Source: Dugong dugon (taxonomy: Eukaryota > Chordata > Mammalia > Sirenia > Dugongidae). Taken from it: a stretch of 64,000 nucleotides of DNA. The notes below the pieces were generated by a model that was not told where the DNA came from, did not search any database, and saw only the letters and a program-made list of their open reading frames with translations. The stretch covers positions 59,589,233-59,653,232 of the forward strand of contig CM057466.1 of assembly GCA_030035585.1 (NCBI GenBank). Direction: 5' to 3'. This document shows positions 26,262-38,200 of the stretch, one piece after another (position 1 is the stretch's first letter; the number at the start of each line of letters is the position of its first letter). The position numbers were made by a program, and so were the translations under genes.

Positions 26262-26305
26262 CCAAACCAAACCTGCTGCTGTCGAGTCAATTCTGACTCA
26301 TAGAT
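26262..26305 (-). repeat. AfroSINE tail fragment
   Basis: 'aaaccaaaccaaacctgctgctgtcgagtcaattctgactcatag', only the RTE-like 3' tip. Confidence 0.7.
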
Positions 26306-26895
26306 GAGGTTAAATGTGCAAGAAACGTATTAGGGGAAACACCTGTGATATAATATATAACGGGAGCCTGAAGAGGCTCAGAGAGGCATTAGACAGATGC
26401 AAATCTTACCCCTGAATAAAAGGGAAAGGAGTGGAAGGGAAGCAGGAAGATTGCATGGAAGTAGTTTTAAGTTCAACCAAGCTTTTAGGGAGTCCTGGAG
26501 CCCAAGTCACCCATCAGAGGGGTATCATACCTCCTAGGGCCTTAGTTTCTGCACTGTTGGATGGGAGCAATTCATGGGAAGCGTGGTCTCAGTGTAAACA
26601 TGGTAACAGATTTCAGAGCAGAGGCCTAAGGGCGTTGGGGGGAGGCACAGGTAGGATGCGTGCAATGGATATTGATTGGTGTGTGTCCTGGGCACTGCTT
26701 GAGGCGGGGCGCCTGTGAGCAATTTCTATTGGCCCGAACAGTTTCCATCACCAGCTGTGAGAAATCATTCAGCAATTTAACACTAACTGACCTAGGTGGT
26801 ATCTTCCATAGTTACGCCCATTTCAGAGCAAAGCACCTGGGGCCCTGCATCAATTACTCTAGCTGCTAAGCTCTGAGAGGCACTTTCTCATGGTC
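26306..26895. other. Unassigned intergenic stretch
   Basis: Moderately GC-rich. A 95-codon + frame at 26431-26718 has no recognisable domain. No gene supported. Confidence 0.35.
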
Positions 26896-26899
26896 ATCA

Positions 26900-27057
26900 C
26901 ACAAGATTCTCAAAATTTAATGTGCATACAAATCATCTGGGAATCTTGTTTAATTCAGATACAGTGTCTGGGGGCGGGGCCTAAGATTCTGCACATCTCA
27001 TATGCTCTCAGGTAATGTAATGCTGTTGGCCTACAGACCTCCCTTTGAGGAGCAAGG
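26900..27057 (+). repeat. MER5-type hAT (Charlie) DNA transposon fossil
   Basis: 'ttctcaaaatttaatgtgcatacaaatcatctggg' and 'ggggcggggcctaagattctgcac...caggtaatgtaatgctgttggcc' match the MER5A/B pattern. Confidence 0.75.
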
Positions 27058-27612
27058 TCCTAGAAAATATTCAGAAGAGCTTGATTCAAACCATCTGATT
27101 AGGCTTATGGAGAACCCTTCTCACGCATAATATGTCACCAATATCTGCCACTTCCGTTGCAGTCAGAAGATGTACACAGTTCCAAGACAGGATTTTCCAT
27201 TCAAGTAACTCATTCCCCCTTGCTTCTAACAGCATTCTGTCAACCCCTCTTGTCACACTGCTTGCACAACCTTTTTATGATCATTGCTATACATTTGCAC
27301 ATGTGCATTCGTTTTTGGTACCAAGAGAGGGCTTGGAGGGTTTTAGCTCTCTGTGATCTCAATCACCCCACCTTTCCCCTCCAATTATTTGATTTGGACA
27401 GTTTATTTCTTAATCTTAAGCAGAACAGTTTCAAGGCCCTGCTTCCAACCAACCAAATTGAGCTCCAAAGTCCAACAACACAAATTCTGGTGTAGCCAGT
27501 CATCCTATTTCCCTTCCAGGTGGTAGCTCTGAGGGATTTGGCTCCATGTATCTCCTCCAGGTGGCCTGAAGACTTCTACAGTTATCCTAATACCACGAAG
27601 TTCTCCTTTCCT
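27058..27612. other. Unassigned intergenic stretch
   Basis: Overlapping + frames (27132-27495) have no family signature. No gene or repeat recognised. Confidence 0.35.
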
Positions 27613-27613
27613 T

Positions 27614-27775
27614 AGGAGTCCTGGGTGGCGCAAATGGTTAAGCACTCAACTACGAGCCAAAAGGTTGGTGGTTCTGAACTCACACAGAGGCACCTCAGAA
27701 TCTGAAACGTCACAGCCTTGAAAATCCCATGGAGCACAGTTTGACTCTGCATACATGGGGTTGCCAACAGCTTCC
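27614..27775 (+). mobile_element. AfroSINE copy
   Basis: 'aggagtcctgggtggcgcaaatggttaagcactc' head and a shortened tail. More diverged than most copies. Confidence 0.82.
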
Positions 27776-28970
27776 CTTCCTTCACTCTAGTCACTGACCT
27801 GTCTGTATATCCTGACTTAATTCCCTACAGTGTCTATTGTGGTGCGAGGCATGGAACCCCTTTGCAGTGGATGATTTGGCCCTTTGGTCCTAGTTCTGAG
27901 TGGGGGCTGACCTGACTAACAGGGATCACCTGGGGGTCCGAAGCTGACGAAGCCAATAAAAGCCTGGGAAGAAGGCGGCTCACTGGGGCTTCTGGGATTG
28001 GAGAGTGTGAACATCTTCTAAGGAGAGAGCATGTCCCCTGAGGACATGGAAGCTCTGTGTTAAAGAACACTATGCTCTCCCGTCCCATCCTTGTCCCAGG
28101 GTAGAGATGTCAGCCTGGGGGATCAGAGATTGGAAAATTCTTCAGAAGAGACAAACACCAGTAACAGCAGAAACTCCAGACTAGTAAAAGGCAGAGGTGG
28201 GAGAAACAGAGGCAGAGACCAGGAGAAAGCAGAAGCTAATGTCTGCTGAACACAGAAGTGGCAGCAGAGTAAACTGAGATGAGTGGGCTCAGAACTATAA
28301 TGTGCTTAGGGTTGTGACAGCATCGGAAGCAGCAGAGATCAGGAGTGGGCCCGGAAGCCACAGGCATCCCAGTGGAAGCACAATGGAGCCTGTCCGAAGT
28401 GAAGGGTGCCTGTCTGGAGCACAGGGGGTGCCTGTGGTGTTCAGGGGAGGCCTGCCCCCAAGCCTGGGTGCACCCCATGTGGGGGTTGCCCTCAGAGCTG
28501 TTCTGCGTCAAGAGCTGTCATGATAGCCAGCCCAGGGCTGTCTAGAGGCTGCTGCGACAGAGCTGGACCAGCAGCAAACCTGCTGACAACAAAGATGTGC
28601 CCCTCCAGTGATGTAAGAGTAAACATTGATTTTTCCATCCTGAAACCATTACTTAAGAGTGAACATTGATTTCTATTTACTGTTTGGTGGCTACTTTCCA
28701 TGTGTTAACGCTCTGAGAGTGTCTTGTGTGCTCCGGCTCTGATAAGATGAACGTGACACTATTAGTGAACAACTTGTGAGTGCATTGCATGTGGTAGATA
28801 GTGGTTTTCACACTTTCCTTCTAAAGCCATGGAATTTTTTCTTCAAAGAAAGCTTATGTAAAATAGATCAGGCTGGTCCAGCTGAAACAGCTGGAGATGA
28901 AATTAGAGGTGGTCAGGAACATACCTTGTGCTTTAAGGTATTTAAACATTATCCTGAAAGCTGTGGGGAG
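27776..28970. other. Unassigned intergenic stretch, partly GC-rich
   Basis: 28250-28560 is GC-rich with overlapping frames on both strands, but no domain, splice structure or CpG cluster supports a gene. Confidence 0.35.
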
Positions 28971-28974
28971 CACA

Positions 28975-29345
28975 TGAAGGATTTCAAGGACGACAAAAAC
29001 ACGATCAGACTTATACACTTGAAAGATCACTCTGGCAGAGGTGTAGAGAATGACTTGAAGAGGGTCCAGATGGAGTCGGGAAGACTAGGAAGGAGGATTT
29101 GAGGAATGTAAGCAATATAAAGGAATCAGAATCATCAGAACTTGGTGCCTGGGTATGGAGGCAGTGAAAGGGAGGAATACAGTATGTCTCCCAGGTTTCA
29201 AGCTTGGGCAATTGTTGATGCAGTGGTGCTGGGGTTGCAAATCACTGAATTGGGGCAGACACGAAGGATAGGTTTAGGGAGAAAGATAATGAGTTCAGTT
29301 TTGAACATACTGAGTTTCAGGGAGACATCCAGTAACCATTTAGCC
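28975..29345 (+). repeat. Ancient non-coding interspersed repeat
   Basis: 'gaaagatcactctggcagaggtgtagagaatg', 'tctcccaggtttcaagcttggg', 'gttttgaacatactgagtttcaggga'. Same unnamed family as 2546-3440. Confidence 0.5.
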
Positions 29346-30610
29346 AAATGAATGGCAAAAAGCAGCAGAATCTGGCTTAGAGACCCCTCTTGTATCCCAG
29401 AGTATGTTACTATTTGCAGACTATTCTCAGCTTCTGCTGAGAACTGTTTAATAAGAACTACTCAAAATTCATATTAAATCTTTATCAACTGAATTGTCTA
29501 TAAAATCTTGATTTCTTCCAATGCGTTCTGCAAACCCAAAATGTTTGCAAAATGTGGGTTGGCTGCTACACTTGTTACTTCAATAATTACTTCTTTCTTT
29601 CTCTATTTCTTTGCATATCTGAGTTTTGGGCCCTATTCACAGTTTTATGTATTGGTCACATGCTCGAGAGATCAAAGAAATAGGGAGGATTTTGTTCTGT
29701 TCTCTTTGGAAAAAAGTCATTTCTTTTTATCTGAGCGCAAATGAAGGCATGAAAGGATCTAACTATGAGGAAATAGGAATTAACAGAAAATCATTGGAGT
29801 AATCTGCAGAAGGTAAGATGGGCTGGGTTATCATGATACGTGGTAAGAAGGGAGCTATGTGTAAAAAACTGGGTATGTGGTGCTTTGTTTAGATGACTAA
29901 GTTATTTTGTACAATGTTTTATGTGATGCTTTAATACGGTGGCTTTTGATTTTGGGTTTAAGGTCCTTAAGGGGCCGCTGGGAGGGAAGAACAGTTGTTG
30001 AGTAGTTGAGATTTCAGGTCTACTACCAATATTTCAGCCAGAAAAACCTAATCTGTTTTACATAAGTTTTCATTGAAGAAAGGGTTCTGTGACTTTTTTT
30101 TAAAGTGTGAAAACCACTATTTTATGCAATAAAACCCATAAGGCATACAAAGGTCAGCAAAGAAAGAGGTCGAGGTGAATGTGTTTAAGACAGATGGAAG
30201 CTACATAGTATTAGGATAACTGCAGAAGTCTTCAGGCAACCTGGAGGAGATACATGTGGCCAAACCCCTCAGAATCCCAGGCAAAGTCTCCGCCTAGAAG
30301 AGAAATACCATAATGAATTGACTGCACCATGGACTATGTCACTTTGGTTGGAAGGAGGGTCTTGAAGCTGTTTTTGCTCAAGATGAAGAAAATATACACT
30401 GTCCAAACCAAATAATTACAAATAATTCACAAATAATTAGAAACGATGTGATTCACAGAGGGCTAAAGCCCTCCAAGCCCACTTTTGGTGCCAAAAATAC
30501 ACATGTGCAGGTTTATGGAGGTGACCATAAAGGAGTGTGCAAGCAGCGTGACAAGAGGAGGTTGACAGCTGTGATGTCAGCGGCAATAGAATATATAAAC
30601 TTTCTTTTCT
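29346..30610. other. Unassigned intergenic stretch
   Basis: No gene or confident repeat. 'gtgatgtcagcggc' then 'atatataaac' (30571-30601) looks promoter-like but is unsupported. Confidence 0.35.
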
Positions 30611-30619
30611 TCTCTAGAA

Positions 30620-30900
30620 CATCTTCCCTCCCATTCTTCAGTTAGCTAACCACTATCTGTCCTTCTATAACTCAATTCAAGCATTCCCTCCAACAAGAAG
30701 CCCCATATAAATTGGATGGCCCATCTTGGTGCTACCAACACAATAGGACTTACTCCTAGTCAATTGTTGACTTAACTTTTGTTCTCTCACATCTTAGCTC
30801 ATAAAAAAAAAAAGAACAAGACATTTGATTTTTTTTTTCATCTCTAGCGTTCAGTACAATAAGAGCCTAATATCTGCTGAATCAATAAATCAACAAGACT
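30620..30900 (+). repeat. L2 3' end, decayed
   Basis: 'ccttctataactcaattcaagcattccctcc' and 'gcgttcagtacaataagagcctaatatctgctgaatcaataaat' fit an L2 terminus. Confidence 0.5.
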
Positions 30901-31023
30901 TATACTATGATTCCCTCAAAGCAACACGGATAGAATTCTTAACAGGTACTTATGCAGCACATCCCTGCCTCAGAGTTTTAAGAGGAGCCTGAAAAATGCC
31001 CATGACTAAGGAATAGAGGGGAG

Positions 31024-31232
31024 GAGTAACTGGGTGGTGTAAATGGTTGACGCACTGAGCTGGTACTCTAAAGGTTGAGGTTTAAGTCCACCCAAAAGCA
31101 CATCGGAAGAAAGGCCTGGACATCTACTCCCCCAAAAAATCAACCATTGAAAACCCAAGGAGAACAGTTCTACTCTCTGGGGTTATCATGAGTTGGAACA
31201 GACTTGACTACCACTGGTACTGGTTCTAAGGA
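31024..31232 (+). mobile_element. AfroSINE-related copy, diverged
   Basis: 'aactgggtggtgtaaatggttgacgcactgagctgg' head, 'aggcctggacatctac' middle, 'tcatgagttggaacagacttgactaccactgg' tail. About 0.5 kb upstream of the CpG-rich region. Confidence 0.78.
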
Positions 31233-31689
31233 AGAGAGAGGAAACTTAATATTTTGAGTTTTTGTGTGTGTGTGAAGGAAGTGAGGCGAGAGGGGATAAG
31301 ATACCTAAAAAGGATTTAATTCTCAGCGTAACTCTAGTCATTTGTCTTCAATAAGGTGACTGATAATTCACAACCAACGTATTGGAATTTATGAGTTAGG
31401 AGGAAGGGAGAAATGACAACAAACTCTTATTCAAATTTTTTGAATTAAGGTAGCAAAGATCCACACATTGACTGGCATAACTAGTGTCTCGTATAAATGT
31501 TGTTCCTAGACAAAATGTTAAGAACGCTAAAGAAAGCTATCGCCAATACAACAGTGGGTGAATATGGTTTTTCCTCACGCTTTTAAAATTGTTGCCTGCT
31601 CTCTCCTATCTTTTTTGGTAAATCAAACCCATCTTTGTCAAAATCATACAAAATAACTTTAACACATTAAAAAAACCTCTGCCTTCAAA
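31233..31689. other. IMPACT upstream flank
   Basis: AT-rich with a short (GT)n run near 31263. No repeat or gene recognised. Confidence 0.4.
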
Positions 31690-32260
31690 CACAGACGAGT
31701 CTCGGACTGTAGACAGTGGTTGAGTCCCTTCCTGGGACGTGGCGGTAAACTCTACTGTCCAACGTCTCCGGGGGTTACGATGATACCGAGGTCACGATGG
31801 ACAAGCGGACAAGCAGAAGCTCCCAGCCCCAGCGAATTTCCAGGTGACAGACCCAAAAAGGCTTCCTCATGGCGGGACGGTTTCCCTGGGGTGACGGGAG
31901 TGTAAGCGTGAGCGTGGGCTTGGAGCCCCGTCCCAGCTGCCATCGCAACCCGGAAACAGACGTGGGCGGCGGCGCTGTAGGGTTGCAGTTCCGGGTCAGG
32001 CCAGTCGCAGACTGCGTTCTGTTGCTGCGGCAGTGCCCCGCCCCTGCACTCTGGACCTGGGCCCGCGGTGGCTGCCCAGCTGCTTCTAGGGCCAAATGGC
32101 TGAAGGAGATCCAGGGACCGACCAGAGGCAGGTGAGGCCCCGGCGGGCGCGGATCCTCCAGGCGTGGCTCAGCCTCACTTCGCAGCTCCGGGCCTCCTCC
32201 GCAGAGGGGCCCTCAGGCCGGGGTCACCCCCAGTCCCACCTGTACCGCCTGGCCGTGCCG
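31690..32260 (+). promoter_or_regulatory. IMPACT: IMPACT CpG-island promoter and 5' leader
   Basis: GC- and CpG-rich against AT-rich surroundings, covering the start codon and exon 1. A GC box (ccccgcccc) is at 32036-32044, about 55 bp upstream of the ATG. GGGCGGCGGCG lies near 31965 and an ETS-like TTCCGG near 31988. No TATA box is placed convincingly, so a housekeeping-type dispersed start is likely. The transcription start cannot be fixed by eye. No tandem repeat array is visible here or in intron 1. Confidence 0.75.
32096..32131 (+). CDS. IMPACT: IMPACT coding exon 1
   Basis: Twelve codons, [12 protein letters not shown], ending in phase 0 at CAG|gtgagg. The exon lies in the CpG-rich region. 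Intron 1 is short (32132-33249, about 1.1 kb). Confidence 0.93.
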
Positions 32261-35200
32261 TTTTGTCCACCACATTCTTACATTTTTCCGGCGCTCATTC
32301 TTGCCCAAGAGGTCTTGGGCTAGCAGTTTCCCCGTGGTAGTGGGTTCGCCTCGGACGGTGTCATGGCCAACCATCAGCACGCGATAGCACGTCAACCATC
32401 AGAGGCCGAAGCCTGGGTTCTGCTCCTCGCCCTGACGCTGCTAGGTCATTTTGGAACAGCCATTTGAGAACCCCCGTTTCTGCCTTTGCAAAATGGGCAG
32501 TAACGCAGACCCTTGAGCGCCCTGAAGGCCCACTGAATTTTACTCATTTTAGTATTGAGCTTTCTGCAGTGCGTGGCTGACGTGGGTGTTCAATAACGCT
32601 TTTCCCACAGGCCTGTGCGGTCAGTGAACTGATACAAAGTTTAATGCGTGTTAGGTTCTCATTCTTCATCTTTTAGTTCGTTATTGTTCTTCTTAAACCT
32701 CAAATCAAAATTATAATTCCTGGAAGGTTTCGAGGATGTGCTTGCCAAAAATAAAGTAACTACCACCTAGTCCCGGTCCCCCCCACCTTGCCCCCAAACA
32801 AACACAAAAAACCCAGTGAGACGCAGCAGGAATCTAGGGCTAATGCGTGGCAAAACCCTACTAGGAGTTGGGGTGGGGATTGCCTGTTAAAAAAATAGAA
32901 GATGGAGCTGAGAAAATAAATGTGTCCTCTAAATTGTGAATCTCAATACAGGGCGTGGGAGTGTATATATACTTTGGCTTAGTAGTGACCAAAACCACAA
33001 TAATGTAGTAGCCAGGCTGGTTTCCAGTTGTTACAATAGTGTGTGGCAACCACCCAGAGAGCAGGACATGGTGACCTCTGCTAAAATACCTTTTGACCTG
33101 CTAAGGCATATCTAGGGCTCCATACAGGTGTTCTTTTTTAATAGGCTAGTGCTATTAAATGTAAAACCTTATAGAGGAGTAAAGAAAAATCAGGTTTTTA
33201 GGGTATGTAAATTTGTTCACTTTTTTCCTCCCTGGTCAACTTCTTTCAGAATGAGGAAATTGAAGCAATGGCAGCTATATATGGCGATGAATGGTGTGTC
33301 GTTGATGACTGTGCCAAAATATTTTGTATTAGAGTTAATGACACTGCAAAAAATCCCAAATGGACACTTTGCTTGCAGGTATTTTTTTTTTCCCCTTCTC
33401 TACAGCCATTTTCCAGTTACAACACTGACTGTGTGATTCACCACTGTCCTTTTAACTATAATTTTTGGGTGATATGTTCTAAATTGTCTTTTGTTGTTGT
33501 TGGCTTTTGTCAGTTAAATATATGGCTAATTAAATCTCAGATCACTCTCAAGTCATGCTTTAATATGTAGTTTCATTTTTTTTATCCCAATTCTTTTAAT
33601 TATTTAAAATGTTCTTAATGTACCATTGACAGGCTTGAGTTTCACTTCCTTTCATTTATCCTGTCCATCTAATAGGTGAGTGTCTAAACCTGGGAAGATG
33701 ACTAACAGTAAGAGGAAGAATAAGTAATGGTAGATGATTCATAGAGGATATACTCATTTCTTTAGTAATCTGGAATTTGATAGGATAAAATAAAGATGAC
33801 TGCCTACATTTTCAGCATGAAGGATGCTACTTTGAGCTTTTGTCAGTATTTTTACAATAATACTAGTTTGAAAAGAAATGTATATTATTTTCTATTGTGT
33901 GTTAGCTATTCCATCATATATTTAATAGCATTTTATATAGTGTATTTAGTAGGATTTTATATTTTTATATTTTATAGGAACCTGTTTTTTGTATATCTTC
34001 AGAAAAATACTTGAAAAATGTTTTAACACCACTCAATCCATTTGAGGTTAGGGTTTAGGGTCCCTATTTCAGTTTTCCTTTTGTCCTCCCACCCCTTATT
34101 TTCATATTGTTGTTGATTTTATAATTTGTATGCAAATGACTAGCTCCTTCTCCTTAAAAAATTGCTGCGTCACTAACACCTATTCAGCATAGAAGCAGAA
34201 ATACTAGGAGGGAGTTTTCTGCTGAGATTTAACAGAACAATGGTTTTGTTTTTTAGTTTGGCAGGTTAGAAATTTGTCCAGTAACTAGCTTTACAAATAC
34301 TGTTTTTGATCCACGATAAAGTGTATACAGATTTGTTTCTAAACTGCTTCATAGGTGCTGCTACCGAATGAATACCCAAGTACAGCTCCACCCATTTATC
34401 AACTGAAGTAAGCAATATCTCTGCATTTATATTTTTATAAAAGGATTATACTTTTCAGAGATTGTTTCTCTATACTATACATTGGGTTTATATAAAAGAT
34501 CCTTCTTACAATGCATATAGAATTTAAAAACACCTTTTGGACTTGGTTTAGAACATTTAAATAAAAAATTAAATTATATCAAAACGCATTGAAATATCCC
34601 ACTTAGTATAAGAGGGAACTACAGGGTTCACAGGAGTAAAGTAGCTATAGAATTGTCTTTAGAGGTAGAGAAGGAAACCTTCCTCTTCAGACAACCTGTT
34701 GTTGTTAGTTGCCATGGAGTTGATTTTCAACTCATAGCGACCCCACATGATAGAGCAGAACTGCCCCATAGGGTTTCTAGGCTGTAATCTTTACAGGAGC
34801 AGATTGCTAGGTCTTTCTGCCATGGAGCAGCTGGGTGAGTTTGAACCACCAATCTTTTGGTTATATTGTGCCACCAGGGCCCTTTTTAGACAACCTAGTC
34901 ATCTAGAAACCTTGACCCTTGGAGTTCCTCCTAATCTAGTTCTGATGACCTAGCCACAGTTCCTTGATATGCGTTTACCCAAGACTGCCTGAGTTCTAGA
35001 AATGGTGCTTTTCCCTGCCCCTCCCCACCGTTTTGAGCAACCATTTTCTTAGCAGCCCAGGCTTAATCTTTGTGAGTCCTGACCTGTTGGGTCTACCTTG
35101 CCAGCTTGGCCTTGTAAGATTTATAAACCTGTGAAGAACAGAATTGTATAAAAATCTCAGTAAAATTTAATATTAATAATAGTTTTGTAGCATTAATTTT

Positions 35201-38200
35201 TATTTATTAAAAATGATAAATATAGAATCCTTGTAAACATAAATGTCCTTTTAAAAAAAAATCAATTTTTTTCTAAAATCATGTGGCAACCAGTTTATTT
35301 ATTAGATTTGTTTTTAAGATACCAGTTAGAAAAAATTGGGGACCTCTGATATTGTGGCAAACACTATGAATCTGGAAATCTAGATTCTCAAACCTGTTCT
35401 GTCATTTATATAAACTTGGGCAAGTCTATGATATCCTATGAACCTGTCCCTGTTTTTAATTAAAATAGAAAATAATGGATTTTGTCATCGTCATGGTTTG
35501 TTGGAAAGACCAAATGAGTTACTGCTAATAAAAGCATTTTGGAACTATATAGATTTATATAAACATAACATTTTAATGAAAATAGATAACTTTTAAAGGG
35601 TAAATAAAGTCAATCAGTAATTTCTGAATGAGATAAAAACACAATCCTTGAATAATCTTCTTTCTTGTTTTATTTCCTCTTAGTGCTCCTTGGCTTAGAG
35701 GGCAAGAACGTATGGATTTATCCAACAGTCTGGAAGAAATATATATGTAAGTGACAGGTAGTAAAAAAAGTTCTGAAAGTGATTCTATTGTGGGCTTTTA
35801 TTAAACTGTGGTTGTGTTAGTGGGTTTTCTAAACTTTTGTTAAGCTTTCCATTAAAAAAGATGCACTTGAAGAGACCTTGAAAGGTTGATTTTATAATTT
35901 TAAGTATACATTTGATATGGTTTCTAGTCAGATATAAAAATATAGTAATTAAGAGCTAATAGCTATAAAAATAGTCAGCTGTGAAGGTAAATTCAGAGAT
36001 ACGGCTCTTGTTTTGATATTTCCATAGGCTAGGTAGAATGAAATTGATAACAGCAGAGTCCTAAGCTTAGTTATTTATCAAAATAAGATATATTTTTAAT
36101 GGTAATTTCTCTTATTTTAGACCATGGGATTAAGAATTTATTAATATACTCTGTTTTTCATTCATTCAGCAAATATACGCTATACTGCAGGCACTGTACT
36201 AAATCCTGGCTATACATGGTTAGAAAAAAACAGAAATGATCCGTTTTTATGGTGTTTAGAATTTACTTGAGGGGAGGAGATATTACTCATAACATTATAA
36301 AAATAAATGCAAAATTGCAGATTATTCATAACGTCATAAAAATAAATGCAAAATTGCAGCTGCGATATATCCTTCTATGAAAGAAGGATAAACAGTACTA
36401 AGAAGTTTGAAACGCAACCTGACCTAGTCAGGGACATCTTGTTTGACTCAGGAACTGAGTTAATTAGATGAAGATAACTCTAGTGAGGGCACAGTATGAG
36501 CTTGGCACATTTCAGGAAACAAGTAATGGTGATATGAAGTGGGACAAGGGAAGGAGCATGGTGGGAAAACGACTTGGAGATGGTAGAGAAAGTCATGCAG
36601 AGTCTTGAAGGCCATGTTACGGATGTTCATGTTTATTTTAAGAGCAGTGGGAAACAAGGGTTTTAAGTAGGGGGCACTATCTTAGTTACCTGTTGTTGTT
36701 AGGTGCTGTCGAGTTGATTCCAGCTCATAGTGACCCCATGTGTTGCAGAGTAGAACTGCCCCATAGGGTTTTCTTGGCTCTAATTTTTACGGAAGCAGAT
36801 TGCCAGGTCTTTCTCCCGAGGAGTTGCTGGGTGGGTTAACCACTGCGCCACTTAGTGCTGCTGTAATAAAAGATATCACAAGTGAGTGGCCTTAAAGAGC
36901 AAAGACTTGTTTTCTCACAGTTCTGGAAGCTAAAAGTCCAAAACAGGGTCTCAAACATGTCAATTTCTTCTGTGGGTCTCTTCTCTAATTTCTGACGTCT
37001 GCTGGCAATCCTTTGGTTGTAAACCGGCCCTCACATGGCATCTGTCTTCCCCACTGCGTGTGTCTGTGTCTATTCTGCTCTTTTGTCTTTGTGTGTTGTT
37101 GTAGTTTAAGTGAAAGTTTACGTTTCAAGTTAGTCTCTTACATCTGCTCTTTATTTTTTAAAGACAGTACTCAAAAGTGATTAGGTTCAGGCCCCACCCT
37201 ATGCTGGCATGATCTCATTAACATAATTAAACCCCTGTTTCTGAACAGGGTCATATTACAGGTACAGGGGTTAGGATTTCCACATTTCTTTTTGCAGGAT
37301 CTAATTCAGTACATAACAGGCACCATTATAAGATTTTAATTTTAAAAAGATCATTCTGTTTATGTGAAGAACTGATTGGAAGAGAACAAAATAGATGTGG
37401 GGATATCAGTTAGGAGGCTAATGTAATAGTCGAGAAAAGATATGACTATTGGATTAATTTTAATGAGATTAATTTATAAAACAATGTTCTGGAATATTAG
37501 TTTTACTCTGGGGACTGATGAGGGTTGTATTCTGTGTTCTGAGTGGCCACCTCATTTGGTACAGTGTGAGTAAGCAGTTACCCCTTTGTACTTTGGGGCT
37601 TCAGGGAGATTTCTTTTCTTTTCAAAATATTTAATTAGAAAGTCGTGAATCTTTGTAAAATCAATTCTACTCCTTTCCTTCCTTAAGTAAGTATGGTCTT
37701 CTTTGGGTCTCCAGGTTTGCAGTTTCATTTGACCCTACAGGTAACCAAGTACTAGACATATCAGTATTAGGATGCCCCCATTTAGTATTTTTATCACCCT
37801 TAGCATCTAAATATTATTTATTTCTTTAATTACATTTTTCTAATATCTGTCCCTAACCCAAAGATATAATTGGTCACTGCTACTTTTGTGTCCCCAACAA
37901 ACTTCTTTCTATAATGCTTATATTTATTCTTATTCACCAATTTACCTTCCCTAAGAAAGTAAAGTCAGATATGTATACTGCAAATTTGTTCACCAGTGAT
38001 GTCCTAACGGTACACCTGATGGTCATTTTTCTTTATGTACTTATTTGGCTTCTGTAACCTTTGGTGGTGTTGACCACTTCTTTCTTGAAAATCTTTCCAC
38101 GTGTGGCTTCCGTCACGTTAATCATACTCACCAGTTAGATTTTTCTCTTACCCGTGTACAATGTCATGTATTCTGAAATAGCTTCTTAACCTGCATTTTC

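Larger units (their letters stand above)
36678..37318 (-). mobile_element. Solo MaLR-type LTR fossil
   Basis: Minus-orientation LTR of about 0.4 kb once later insertions are removed. It resembles MaLR LTRs of the MLT1/MST kind and is flanked by the 5-bp repeat GGCAC (36673-36677 and 37319-37323). An AfroSINE and a tiny L1 tail sit inside it. Old fossil; no internal genes. Confidence 0.7.
36150..37460 (+). repeat. Ancient repeat split by a solo LTR, intron 4
   Basis: Left part 36150-36677 ('ttcattcagcaaatatacgc...caggcactgtactaaatcc', 'gcagagtcttgaaggccatg'). Right part 37319-37460 ('aaaagatcattctgttt', 'cagttaggaggctaatg'). Same unnamed family as 2546-3440. Confidence 0.5.

Noticed and set aside
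27834-28523. Overlapping frames of 84-91 codons on both strands in a GC-richer stretch, as a possible small gene.
   Set aside because: No domain, no CpG cluster, no convincing splice sites, and frames open on both strands at once.
30568-30605. CRE-like 'gatgtcagc' followed by a TATA-like 'atatataaac', as a possible promoter.
   Set aside because: No downstream gene, leader or CpG enrichment; short motifs like these occur by chance in AT-rich DNA.
31775-32095. A 106-codon antisense frame across the CpG-rich region, as a possible divergent gene.
   Set aside because: GC-rich sequence yields long frames by chance, and no recognisable protein or splice pattern was seen.
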